From: an uncultured Corynebacterium sp.
GTDB taxonomy: Bacteria > Actinomycetota > Actinomycetes > Mycobacteriales > Mycobacteriaceae
NCBI RefSeq assembly: GCF_943914015.1
Contig: NZ_CALUAK010000097.1
Location: 1-9,935 of the forward strand
Direction of reading: 5' to 3'
DNA: 9,935 nucleotides
This document shows, in pieces, positions 1 to 5,747 of this stretch. Position 1 is the stretch's first letter. Each line of letters starts with the position of its first letter. The notes under the pieces were generated by a model. The model did no database searches. It was not told the origin of the DNA and saw only the letters and a program-made list of their open reading frames with translations. A program made the position numbers and the translations under genes.

Positions 1-949
1 GTACCCGGGTCCCGGTCGCACCGAGAACAACGTCATCGGCGTTCGTATTCTCCCGGTGTTCGGTACCAAGGCAATCTCCATGGGTCTGTTCACCTTCGGT
101 GTTCTCGCCCTGTTCGCCGGTATCTTTACCATCAACCCGATCTGGAACCTTGGACCGTACAACCCGGCTCAGGTGTCCGCAGGTTCGCAGCCTGATATCT
201 ACATGCTGTGGACTGATGGTCTGGCTCGTATCATGCCGGCTTGGGAGCTGTACCTCGGTCGCTACACCATTCCGGCCGTGTTCTGGGTTGCCCTCGTCGC
301 TGGCCTCCTCGTGGTAGTGCTCTTCGCTTACCCCTGGATTGAGAAGGCTTTTACTGGCGACGACGCACACCACAACATCCTGCAGCGTCCGCGTGACGTT
401 CCGGTTCGTACCTCCCTCGGTGTCGTAGCCATCGCCGCATGGTTCCTTATGACGCTGTCTGGCGCAAACGATCTGTTCGCTCACTTCGCACAGATCTCGC
501 TGAACGCCATGACTTGGTTCGGTCGCATCGGCTTCGTCGTGCTGCCTCCGATCATCTACTTCGTCACGTACCGTATCTGCATCGGCCTGCAGCGCTCCGA
601 CCGCAAGGTTCTGGAGCACGGTGTGGAGACTGGCGTTATTGTCCAGACTCCTGAAGGCGGATTCGTTGAGCTGCACCAGCCGATCGGCCCGACCGACGAG
701 CACGGTCACCAGCTTCCGCTGGAGTACCAGGGTGCAACGGTGCCGAAGCAGGCGAACCACCTCGGCTTCTCCGGACGTCCGGGTCGCGGTGGCTGGCTCA
801 AGCCCGATAAGCCTGAGATCGCAGCTAAGGCACACGAAATTGAAGAAGCAAACGAACGCGAGAAGTTCGAGACTCTTACGGAGCTCAACCGTCGGGCCGC
901 CGAGGAAGGCGATTCCCGCAACGTTCTTCGCCCCGGCGACTCTAAGTAG
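1..949 (+). CDS. qcrB: Cytochrome bc1 (bcc) complex cytochrome b subunit QcrB, C-terminal part (5' end outside window)
   Basis: The frame is open from base 2 to the TAG at 947-949, so this is the 3' part of a gene that begins upstream. QcrB is the membrane cytochrome b that oxidises menaquinol in the actinobacterial bcc-aa3 supercomplex. The visible protein starts YPGPGRTENN and continues with the family's INPIWNLGPY, QPDIYMLWTDG, DDAHHNILQRPRDVPVRT and CIGLQRSDR-VLEHGVETG blocks. QPDIY (bases 188-202) is the counterpart of the PEWY quinol-site loop. Four hydrophobic segments are visible (about bases 75-155, 265-340, 415-485 and 505-590). They are followed by the charged cytoplasmic tail of about 100 residues typical of actinobacterial QcrB. 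The haem-ligand helices lie upstream of the window. qcrC and qcrA are expected just upstream, as the last-gene position before a terminator suggests. The family assignment is secure from direct motif recognition. Confidence 0.96.
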   Translation, partial: YPGPGRTENNVIGVRILPVFGTKAISMGLFTFGVLALFAGIFTINPIWNLGPYNPAQVSAGSQPDIYMLWTDGLARIMPAWELYLGRYTIPAVFWVALVAGLLVVVLFAYPWIEKAFTGDDAHHNILQRPRDVPVRTSLGVVAIAAWFLMTLSGANDLFAHFAQISLNAMTWFGRIGFVVLPPIIYFVTYRICIGLQRSDRKVLEHGVETGVIVQTPEGGFVELHQPIGPTDEHGHQLPLEYQGATVPKQANHLGFSGRPGRGGWLKPDKPEIAAKAHEIEEANEREKFETLTELNRRAAEEGDSRNVLRPGDSK

Positions 950-994
950 CCACAGGCGCTTGGCACACAGCCAGTAGTTCGCTACTCAGGCTTT

Positions 995-1029
995 AAGCCC
1001 CCGTCACACACTTTGTGTGGCGGGGGCTT
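995..1029 (+). terminator. Rho-independent-like terminator after qcrB
   Basis: A 16-bp stem pairs 995-1010 with 1014-1029 (one G-T pair) around a 3-nt loop at 1011-1013. It begins 45 bp after the qcrB stop codon. The stem is very GC-rich in its lower half (CCCCC/GGGGG). The T-tract after it is poor (CTTCGCC), so it may act as an mRNA 3'-end stabiliser as well as a terminator. It marks the end of the qcr transcription unit. Confidence 0.8.
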
Positions 1030-1136
1030 CGCCGTTGCCTAGATATAGAGGTATAGACCACTTCTGAGACGTTTCGCGGTAGCAGGATGGAGAGGCAGAG
1101 GAGTGCGTCAGTGTGCCACGTCCCCAGCGGGGAAAA

Positions 1137-1152
1137 GTAACGAAAAAGTAAA
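1137..1152 (+). promoter_or_regulatory. Candidate MtrA box 1 (direct repeat, 11-bp period)
   Basis: GTAAC at 1137-1141 and GTAAA at 1148-1152 are two pentamers repeated with an 11-bp period, one helical turn. GTAAC/GTGAC direct repeats of this kind are the recognition pattern described for the response regulator MtrA, which controls peptidoglycan hydrolase and osmoprotection genes in Corynebacterium and other actinobacteria. The second half-site falls at the -35 position of the extended -10 promoter at 1168-1176. The assignment is by pattern only. Confidence 0.45.
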
Positions 1153-1167
1153 CGCGAAACCTTAGTG

Positions 1168-1176
1168 TGTTATATT
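1168..1176 (+). promoter_or_regulatory. Candidate promoter P1 (extended -10)
   Basis: TG at 1168-1169, one base, then TATATT at 1171-1176 form a near-consensus extended -10 element; corynebacterial SigA promoters often lack a clear -35. The expected start is near 1182-1184, giving a leader of about 410 nt before the GTG at 1594. Just downstream is a nearly perfect palindrome, TTGCGCATGTGCAA (1174-1187, one mismatched pair). Confidence 0.45.
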
Positions 1177-1273
1177 GCGCATGTGCAATGGAAAGTGACC
1201 TATATAACCAAAAAACGGTCCACTTGTTATGACCAGTACGGATTGGCGACTTTCGGAAAATGCCTGGGTAATA

Positions 1274-1321
1274 CGCCTAATTACAAAAATGTGATGGGGG
1301 TGGGGTATGTGTGATTAGGTG
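1274..1321 (+). repeat. 12-bp inverted repeat with G-rich loop (possible leader RNA stem)
   Basis: Bases 1274-1285 pair with 1310-1321 (10 Watson-Crick and 2 G-T pairs) around a 24-nt loop holding GGGGG and GGGG tracts. The 5' arm can instead pair through GCCTAA (1275-1280) with TTAGGC (1360-1365), so two mutually exclusive folds are possible. It lies inside the leader expected from promoter P1. Confidence 0.5.
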
Positions 1322-1393
1322 ACCTGGTGGGGTAGTGGGGAGCGCTAACTAAGAAAAATTTAGGCCGCATGGCGTTTCGGGTTGCGTTAGTTT

Positions 1394-1411
1394 GTGACCA
1401 TTTTGTAACCT
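1394..1411 (+). promoter_or_regulatory. Candidate MtrA box 2 overlapping promoter P2
   Basis: GTGAC (1394-1398) and GTAAC (1405-1409) again repeat with an 11-bp period. TAACCT at 1406-1411 fits a corynebacterial -10 (TAnnnT), with a weak TTGCGT -35 candidate at 1382-1387 and an 18-bp spacer. The box therefore covers the spacer and the -10, a typical repressor position. MtrA is known to repress several cell-wall peptidase genes in C. glutamicum; binding here is inferred from the repeat alone. Transcription from P2 would start near 1418, immediately before the structured leader. Confidence 0.5.
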
Positions 1412-1418
1412 AATTGAG

Positions 1419-1563
1419 ACCGAAGCGTTTTGTGGGTTGGGAATGCCCCTTCCACTTTGCGCCAAACGAACCGAAGCCCTTGCATCTAACGCTCGGAGGA
1501 ATCAATTCCCTCCCGGCAGAAGGTGCAAGCCGGATGGCAATGTCCTTCACATTGCGGTCCGGC
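1419..1563 (+). ncRNA. Structured 5' leader: three consecutive hairpins (candidate cis-regulatory RNA)
   Basis: Three hairpins follow one another. Hairpin A (1426-1468) is closed by CGTTT/AAACG, with inner GTGG/CCAC and GGG/CCC. Hairpin B (1479-1529) is closed by CTTGCA/TGCAAG, with inner GGAGG/CCTCC. Hairpin C (1529-1563) has GCCGGA/TCCGGC closing and CAATGT/ACATTG inside, separated by a TGG/CGG internal loop. The octamer ACCGAAGC occurs exactly twice, at 1419-1426 before A and at 1470-1477 before B. The unpaired stretch after C holds the GGAG ribosome binding site. There is no U-tract after hairpin C, so control at translation or RNA stability is more likely than a terminator switch. I do not recognise the RNA class; a diverged c-di-AMP riboswitch is one possibility. 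Confidence 0.45.
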
Positions 1564-1593
1564 GGGCCCAAGAGAAATTTGGAGAAAACATCC

Positions 1594-2217
1594 GTGGGTA
1601 AGCACACTAAGGCATCGAATACAGCTGTACGTTACGGTTCAGCCGCTTCGGCGCTCGCCGTCGGCGCGACGGCCGTCATCGCCCAGCCTGCAACTGCCGC
1701 TCAGGTTACCGTACCGAACAGCAACATCACCTTCGAGGTGCAGGGTCTGGAGAACGTTCCGAACATCAACCAGGTGCCCGGAATCACCGATTGGGTTCCG
1801 TCCCTCAATCAGCAGGCAGCTAGCGTTGACTACTCTGCAGCAGTGAATGCTCCTGCCGCACCTGAGGCTAAACCGGTAGGAAACCAGATTGTCGATGCTG
1901 CAGCAACCAAGATTGGTTCCCCGTACCAGTACGGCGCAACCGGCCCGAGCTCTTTCGACTGCTCCGGCCTGACCACGTGGGCATACGCTCAGGTTGGCAA
2001 GCAGATTCCGCGCACGTCCTACGCACAGGCTGCGCAGGGCACCCCGGTGTCCCGTGATGACCTCCAGGCTGGCGATATCATCGCCTTCTACTCTGGCGCT
2101 TCTCACGTTGGCATCTACACCGGTCACGGCACCGTGATCCACGCCATCAACTACGGCACCCCGCTGTCTGAGACGTCGATCGACTATATGCCGTTCCACT
2201 CTGCTGTGCGCTTCTAA
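1594..2217 (+). CDS. Secreted NlpC/P60 family peptidoglycan endopeptidase (cg2402-like)
   Basis: This 207-residue exported cysteine peptidase probably cleaves peptide stems in peptidoglycan, within or at the D-Glu-diaminopimelate region, for septal remodelling. I chose the GTG at 1594: GGAG (1581-1584) lies 9 nt upstream and the protein then begins GKHTKASN with a basic N-region, a hydrophobic core (about residues 15-30) and an Ala-rich cleavage site near 35-36, a classic Sec signal peptide. A longer in-frame start at ATG 1534 would spoil the signal sequence and lie inside hairpin C. Residues 40-95 are a low-complexity linker, and the NlpC/P60 domain spans about 96-207. Catalytic residues are Cys123 (in FDCSGL), His171 (in GASHVGIY) and His183 (in VIHAINYG). 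It has no coiled coil, unlike its neighbour. The catalytic domains of the two match at about 63% of 84 residues by hand count, so they are paralogues. Confidence 0.93.
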   Translation: MGKHTKASNTAVRYGSAASALAVGATAVIAQPATAAQVTVPNSNITFEVQGLENVPNINQVPGITDWVPSLNQQAASVDYSAAVNAPAAPEAKPVGNQIVDAAATKIGSPYQYGATGPSSFDCSGLTTWAYAQVGKQIPRTSYAQAAQGTPVSRDDLQAGDIIAFYSGASHVGIYTGHGTVIHAINYGTPLSETSIDYMPFHSAVRF

Positions 2218-2231
2218 GAGCTTTCATCTTT

Positions 2232-2260
2232 ACCCTCGCAGTAACCTGCGAGGGTTTTTG
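2232..2260 (+). terminator. Rho-independent terminator after the first NlpC/P60 gene
   Basis: A perfect 9-bp stem, ACCCTCGCA (2232-2240) with TGCGAGGGT (2247-2255), has a 6-nt loop and is followed by TTTTTGCTTTT. It starts 15 bp after the stop codon, so the two NlpC/P60 genes are mostly separate transcription units. Confidence 0.93.
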
Positions 2261-2374
2261 CTTTTCGACGCCTGCCTGTCAGTGGTCAATCGTAGGGTTG
2301 ATTGTTTGATGGAGGAGTAAGCTGCCTAGTCACATAATTGCCAACTGTCACTTAATTAACTCACGTCACTGCTT

Positions 2375-2468
2375 TTGACCTGCATAGAAATAAAAAAGGT
2401 ATAAAGTTCCTGCTGTATACGGCCAACAATGTCGAGATATGTGTGTTCAAAGATAATATGGCTAGAAT
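2375..2468 (+). promoter_or_regulatory. Candidate promoters of the second NlpC/P60 gene
   Basis: The 290-bp gap (2218-2507) holds the terminator and then AT-rich DNA. TTGACC (2375-2380) with TATAAA (2400-2405) is one candidate, with a long 19-bp spacer. TAGAAT (2463-2468) is a good -10 placed for a start near 2475 and a short leader of about 33 nt. Upstream, GTCAC occurs at 2347-2351 and 2364-2368 around TTAATTAA; these are not in the 11-bp arrangement seen before the first peptidase gene. Confidence 0.35.
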
Positions 2469-2507
2469 CTTCTCGAGCAGCAACACATCGAGGGAAGAAA
2501 GAGTGCG

Positions 2508-3614
2508 GTGAACTACGTGGATAACCATAGGCGCAGCGCGGTAACTGGACGGCGCAAAGGGAAGCATCGTGCCCCTGCGCGGCCCCTCGCGCCGTTGGCA
2601 ACAAAAGTAACCGCGATGGTGCTCGGTGGTTTCCTCGTGATCCCGCCGATGAACGCCCCTCGTGCCGTGGCGGATCCGTCTGATGTTCAGCAGATCATTG
2701 ATGACCTCGAGGCAACCTCTCGTGACGTGGAAGCCTACAACGAGCAGATTGAGGCCACCCAGGTGAGCCTGGAGGACGAAGAACGGCGCGTAGAAGAGCG
2801 CCAGGCACGTCGTGCTGAGGCCCGCGCGCACGCCGAGGCTCTGAAAGACGAAGCGAACCGTAAGCGCGAGTCTGTCAACGAGGTGGCCCGCACCCGTTAC
2901 AAGGTAGGCAACGGTGACATTGTCTCCAAACTGTGGTTCTCCGATAGCCCACAGCAGGTTATTGAGAAGCGTTCGTACCTCAACGCACTTCGCGATAACG
3001 CAGAGAACCAGGCAAAGGACGCAGCCCGCCAAACGCGCCTAGCAGCAGACCAGTTTGCCGACGTCGAATCCGCCGAGGCTACGGCTCGCTACGAGATTGA
3101 GCAGCTGCGAAAGAAGCAGCAAGATCTGGAAAAGGAACGCGAGGCTCTCAAGGTGCGTACCGACGAGATCCGTTCACGCGTGGATGCGCTGAGCCCGGAA
3201 GACCGCCAGGTGTGGATTGAAAAGGATGGCCCTGTTGCTTTCTCTCTCGAGGGAATTACGGGGACGAACCCCGTGGGCATGTCCGCGCTTGAGGCTGCGC
3301 TGAGCAAGATCGGCTCACCGTATGAGTGGGGCGGAATTGGTCCCTCAGCGTTCGACTGCTCCGGTCTCATGTACTGGGCCTACCAACAGCAGGGGGTCAC
3401 CATCCCGCGCACATCGGGTGCCCAGATGGCCGGTGGTACACCGATTTCCCGTGAGGAGCTCCAGCCCGGTGACATCGTCGGCTATTATGCCGGCGCCAGC
3501 CACGTGGGAATGTACGCAGGCAATGGCATGATTGTCCATGCCTCGGATTACGGCATCCCCGTGCAGGTCGTACCGCTGGATAACGCGCCCATCTACGGCT
3601 ACCGGCGCTACTAG
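2508..3614 (+). CDS. Secreted NlpC/P60 endopeptidase with N-terminal coiled-coil domain (cg2401 / RipA-RipC-like)
   Basis: This 368-residue exported peptidoglycan peptidase starts at GTG 2508 behind AGGGAA (2491-2496); a second in-frame GTG at 2517 is possible. A very basic N-terminus (residues 1-32) and a hydrophobic segment (about 33-50) ending in PRAVADP form an unusually long signal peptide. Residues 58-235 are charged, heptad-rich and Glu/Arg/Lys/Ala-dense, a coiled coil that interrupts around GNGDIVSKLWFSDSP (about 134-148). This is the architecture of regulated hydrolases of the RipA/RipC type, in which the helical domain is thought to dock on FtsEX-like partners or to restrain the active site. 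The NlpC/P60 domain is about 255-368 with Cys284 (FDCSGL), His332 (GASHVGMY) and His344 (IVHASDYG). Only 3 bp separate it from pimB', so co-transcription and translational coupling are likely. Confidence 0.92.
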   Translation: MNYVDNHRRSAVTGRRKGKHRAPARPLAPLATKVTAMVLGGFLVIPPMNAPRAVADPSDVQQIIDDLEATSRDVEAYNEQIEATQVSLEDEERRVEERQARRAEARAHAEALKDEANRKRESVNEVARTRYKVGNGDIVSKLWFSDSPQQVIEKRSYLNALRDNAENQAKDAARQTRLAADQFADVESAEATARYEIEQLRKKQQDLEKEREALKVRTDEIRSRVDALSPEDRQVWIEKDGPVAFSLEGITGTNPVGMSALEAALSKIGSPYEWGGIGPSAFDCSGLMYWAYQQQGVTIPRTSGAQMAGGTPISREELQPGDIVGYYAGASHVGMYAGNGMIVHASDYGIPVQVVPLDNAPIYGYRRY

Positions 3615-3617
3615 TGC

Positions 3618-4700
3618 ATGTCTAGTGTCCTTGTCGTTACAAATGACTTCCCTCCGACCATCGGCGGGATCCAAAGCTACGTCCGCGATTTCGTGTCCCT
3701 CTTGGATCCCGACTGCACGCATGTACTGACATCCACACAGGATGCCCGAGAGACCCGTGTACACGACGCAGAAGCTCCGTACACGGTTCACAGGCTCCCG
3801 CAACGTGTTTTACTTCCTACGCCCTCTGTGGCGCGCGCAATGACGCGGATCATCCGCGCATACAAGATCGACGTCGTGTGGTTCGGTGCCGCAGCGCCAC
3901 TCGGTCTTCTTGCGCCCTGCGCACGCCGTGCCGGTGCGCACAAAATCGTGGTATCCACTCATGGCCATGAGATCGGCTGGACCCGCTTCCCGGTAGCCCG
4001 GCAGGCGGTACGGAAAATATCCCGAGACGCCGATATCGTCACCTACATCTCCGAATACACCCGCAGCCAGCTGGCCCCGGCGCTGAACCCAGATACCACC
4101 TACGTGCACATGCCATCGGGAGTCGACGTGCACCGTTTCACCCCGGGGAAAGGGATCGCTCACCCCGGAGAACTGTGGGTGGTGTGTGTCTCCCGGCTTG
4201 TCCGCAGGAAGGGACAGGACTGGCTCATCGAATCTCTGCGCGTCCTCGCACAGCGCTATCCAGTACGACTTGTCATCGTAGGGGAGGGGCCGGATGCCGA
4301 CCGGTTGATGGACCTTGCAGAGGGACTTCCCGTCACTTTCACCGGTCGAGTAAGTGGAGCCGAGATGGTCGAATACATCCGCGCAGCTGATGTCTTCGCT
4401 ATGCCGGCGAGAACCCGGTTGGGCGGGCTTGATGTGGAAGGTCTGGGCATTGTCTACCTTGAGGCGCAGGCGTGCGGTGTACCCGTGGTTGCGGGGGCAT
4501 CCGGTGGAGCGCCAGAGACTGTGACCCCGGAGACGGGCTTTATCGCCAATTCTCCCAGCGAGCTCACCGAGCACGTGGAGCTATTGCTTGCAGATCCTGA
4601 GCTGCGTGCCCGGATGGGTGCCGCCGGCAGGGAATATGTGGAGCGTAACTGGAGTTGGGAAAGGATAGGAAAGGTAGCCCAGCGCGTCCTGGCGCTATAA
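3618..4700 (+). CDS. pimB: GDP-mannose-dependent alpha-(1->6)-phosphatidylinositol monomannoside mannosyltransferase PimB'
   Basis: This GT4, GT-B-fold glycosyltransferase of 360 residues adds the second mannose of phosphatidylinositol mannosides (PIM1 to PIM2) on the cytoplasmic face of the membrane, an early step toward lipomannan and lipoarabinomannan. The N-terminal motif is VTNDFPPTIGGIQSYV (residues 7-22), with THGHEIGW at 114-121. The nucleotide-sugar site shows VSRLVRRKGQD (191-201, Arg193 and Lys198 five apart, as in the characterised corynebacterial enzyme). The C-terminal EGLGIVYLE supplies the EX7E pair, Glu274 and Glu282. ATG 3618 lies 3 bp after the previous stop codon, with no evident Shine-Dalgarno, which suggests translational coupling to the NlpC/P60 gene. 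Other GT4 mannosyltransferases share these motifs; the specific name rests on sequence resemblance plus gene order. Confidence 0.85.
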   Translation: MSSVLVVTNDFPPTIGGIQSYVRDFVSLLDPDCTHVLTSTQDARETRVHDAEAPYTVHRLPQRVLLPTPSVARAMTRIIRAYKIDVVWFGAAAPLGLLAPCARRAGAHKIVVSTHGHEIGWTRFPVARQAVRKISRDADIVTYISEYTRSQLAPALNPDTTYVHMPSGVDVHRFTPGKGIAHPGELWVVCVSRLVRRKGQDWLIESLRVLAQRYPVRLVIVGEGPDADRLMDLAEGLPVTFTGRVSGAEMVEYIRAADVFAMPARTRLGGLDVEGLGIVYLEAQACGVPVVAGASGGAPETVTPETGFIANSPSELTEHVELLLADPELRARMGAAGREYVERNWSWERIGKVAQRVLAL

Positions 4701-4701
4701 T
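4696..4701 (+). promoter_or_regulatory. Candidate -10 element of the glucokinase gene
   Basis: TATAAT matches the consensus exactly and overlaps the TAA stop codon of pimB' (4698-4700). No good -35 stands 16-18 bp upstream. Initiation near 4707 would give a leader of about 42 nt containing the TGGAGG ribosome binding site at 4733-4738, which is 11 nt from the ATG. Confidence 0.4.
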
Positions 4702-4749
4702 TTACTTTTACATTCGCGCAAAGATGAAGCTCTGGAGGTTCACCCACCA

Positions 4750-5712
4750 ATGACGAGATCACAGTCTCCCTTGACCCTGGGCTTCGACATTGGGGGAACC
4801 AACCTACGAGGCGCTGTTGTGGATCACAACGGCACGATTCTAGACTCTGCGCAGATTCCCACCCCGTCTTCTGAAGAGATGATGGAGCGAGGCATCGTCC
4901 ATGTCACCAATAAGCTTCGTGCGTCGTGGGATGTGGAAGCCTGTGGTCTGGCGATCGCGGGGTTTATCGATCCGGACTTGGAGAAGGTGTGCTACGGTCC
5001 GCACGTTCCGTGGCGCAATGCGCCTGTGCGCAAGCGACTGGAAGATAAGTTGGGGATGCCGGTCAGGATCGAGCATGATGCGAATTCTGCGGCCTGGGGA
5101 GAGTATCGCTTCGGCGCGGCCATGCAGGCCGAGACATGGGTGCTCTTCGCGATCGGCACAGGCATCGGTGCAACACTGATGATCGACGGCCAGATCTATC
5201 GCGGGTCCTACGGTGTCGCCCCAGAGTTTGGCCACCTGGTTGTTGTGCCCGGGGGTAGGCCGTGCTCGTGCGGGAAGAACGGCTGCCTCGAGCGGTATTG
5301 CTCAGGAACGGCGTTGGAGGACACTACCCGGGAGGTTATCGGCTGCGCGCAGTTCGAAGAATCGGAACTTGCCCGGACGTATCACGATCGACCCGAAAAG
5401 ATCAGTGGGCGCGTCATTATGGCGGCGGCGAAACGCGGGGATCCGGCAGCCCAGGCCGTGGTGAATAACTTCGCCATGTGGTTGGGCCACGGACTGAGTA
5501 TCGTCTCAGATGTTTTGGACCCGGAGCTTATCGTCATCGCCGGTGGCGTCGCAGACGAGGCGCCGTTGTACCTGGATAAGGCGCAGGAAGCGTATTCCGA
5601 GTCGATCGTGGGGGCGGGGTACAGGAAACTTGCCAGGTTGAAGACCGCGGAATTGGGATCCGCAGCGGGTATGATCGGTGTATCCGACCTCGCCCGCGAG
5701 GCCGTTTTGTAA
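4750..5712 (+). CDS. glk: ROK family glucokinase (Glk)
   Basis: This cytoplasmic sugar kinase of 320 residues phosphorylates glucose to glucose 6-phosphate. ROK features are in order: the phosphate-binding loop GFDIGGTN (11-18), the catalytic aspartate in EHDAN (Asp110), the sugar-contact motif EFGH (159-162), and the zinc-binding CSCGKNGCLE (Cys172, Cys174, Cys179, Glu181, with His162 as the fourth metal ligand). A second ATP-site motif, IVIAGGVAD, lies at 261-269. There is no helix-turn-helix domain, so it is a kinase rather than a ROK repressor. TGGAGG precedes the ATG. By position it corresponds to C. glutamicum glk (cg2399), which phosphorylates cytoplasmic glucose not taken up by the PTS. 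Other hexose substrates, or use of polyphosphate, cannot be excluded from sequence. Confidence 0.88.
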   Translation: MTRSQSPLTLGFDIGGTNLRGAVVDHNGTILDSAQIPTPSSEEMMERGIVHVTNKLRASWDVEACGLAIAGFIDPDLEKVCYGPHVPWRNAPVRKRLEDKLGMPVRIEHDANSAAWGEYRFGAAMQAETWVLFAIGTGIGATLMIDGQIYRGSYGVAPEFGHLVVVPGGRPCSCGKNGCLERYCSGTALEDTTREVIGCAQFEESELARTYHDRPEKISGRVIMAAAKRGDPAAQAVVNNFAMWLGHGLSIVSDVLDPELIVIAGGVADEAPLYLDKAQEAYSESIVGAGYRKLARLKTAELGSAAGMIGVSDLAREAVL

Positions 5713-5735
5713 CCCCGTAAAACCCCCGGTTGGCT

Positions 5736-5741
5736 TAGGAT
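5736..5741 (+). promoter_or_regulatory. TAGGAT: -10 element (leaderless start) or Shine-Dalgarno of the acyltransferase gene
   Basis: TAGGAT ends 6 bp before the ATG at 5748, the spacing expected of a -10 hexamer driving leaderless transcription, a common arrangement in Corynebacterium. The same bases include AGGA (5737-5740), 7 nt from the ATG, which would be an ordinary ribosome binding site. The sequence alone cannot decide between them. Confidence 0.35.
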
Positions 5742-5747
5742 TGTTTT

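Larger units (their letters stand above)
950..1593 (+). promoter_or_regulatory. Long non-coding regulatory and leader region before the first NlpC/P60 gene
   Basis: These 644 bp hold no convincing gene on either strand. In order they contain the qcrB terminator (995-1029), a GTAAC-type direct repeat (1137-1152), an extended -10 promoter candidate (1168-1176), a 12-bp inverted repeat around a G-rich loop (1274-1321), a second GTGAC/GTAAC repeat and -10 candidate (1394-1411), and a run of three hairpins (1426-1563) ending just before the ribosome binding site. This layout indicates a tightly controlled cell-wall hydrolase gene with a transcript leader of about 175 or about 410 nt, depending on the promoter used. 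Leaders of actinobacterial peptidoglycan hydrolase genes are known to carry c-di-AMP (ydaO-type) riboswitches. I see only a partial resemblance to that class here. Confidence 0.6.

Noticed and set aside
1174..1187. Palindrome TTGCGCATGTGCAA as a GlxR (CRP-type) site
   Set aside because: It does not fit the TGTGA-N6-TCACA pattern and overlaps the -10; left as an unexplained near-palindrome.
1414..1593. In-frame extension of the first NlpC/P60 protein from TTG 1414 or ATG 1534
   Set aside because: The 180 bp are open in frame, but the encoded residues are not signal-like, the region forms strong hairpins, and GTG 1594 has a good ribosome site and gives a textbook signal peptide starting with GKH.
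2361..3032. Minus-strand open frame over the second NlpC/P60 gene and its promoter
   Set aside because: The translation shows no family features and overlaps the strongly supported signal peptide and coiled-coil coding sequence.
3810..4574. Minus-strand open frame (254 codons) opposite pimB'
   Set aside because: It mirrors the PimB' frame, has no recognisable motif and no plausible ribosome site.
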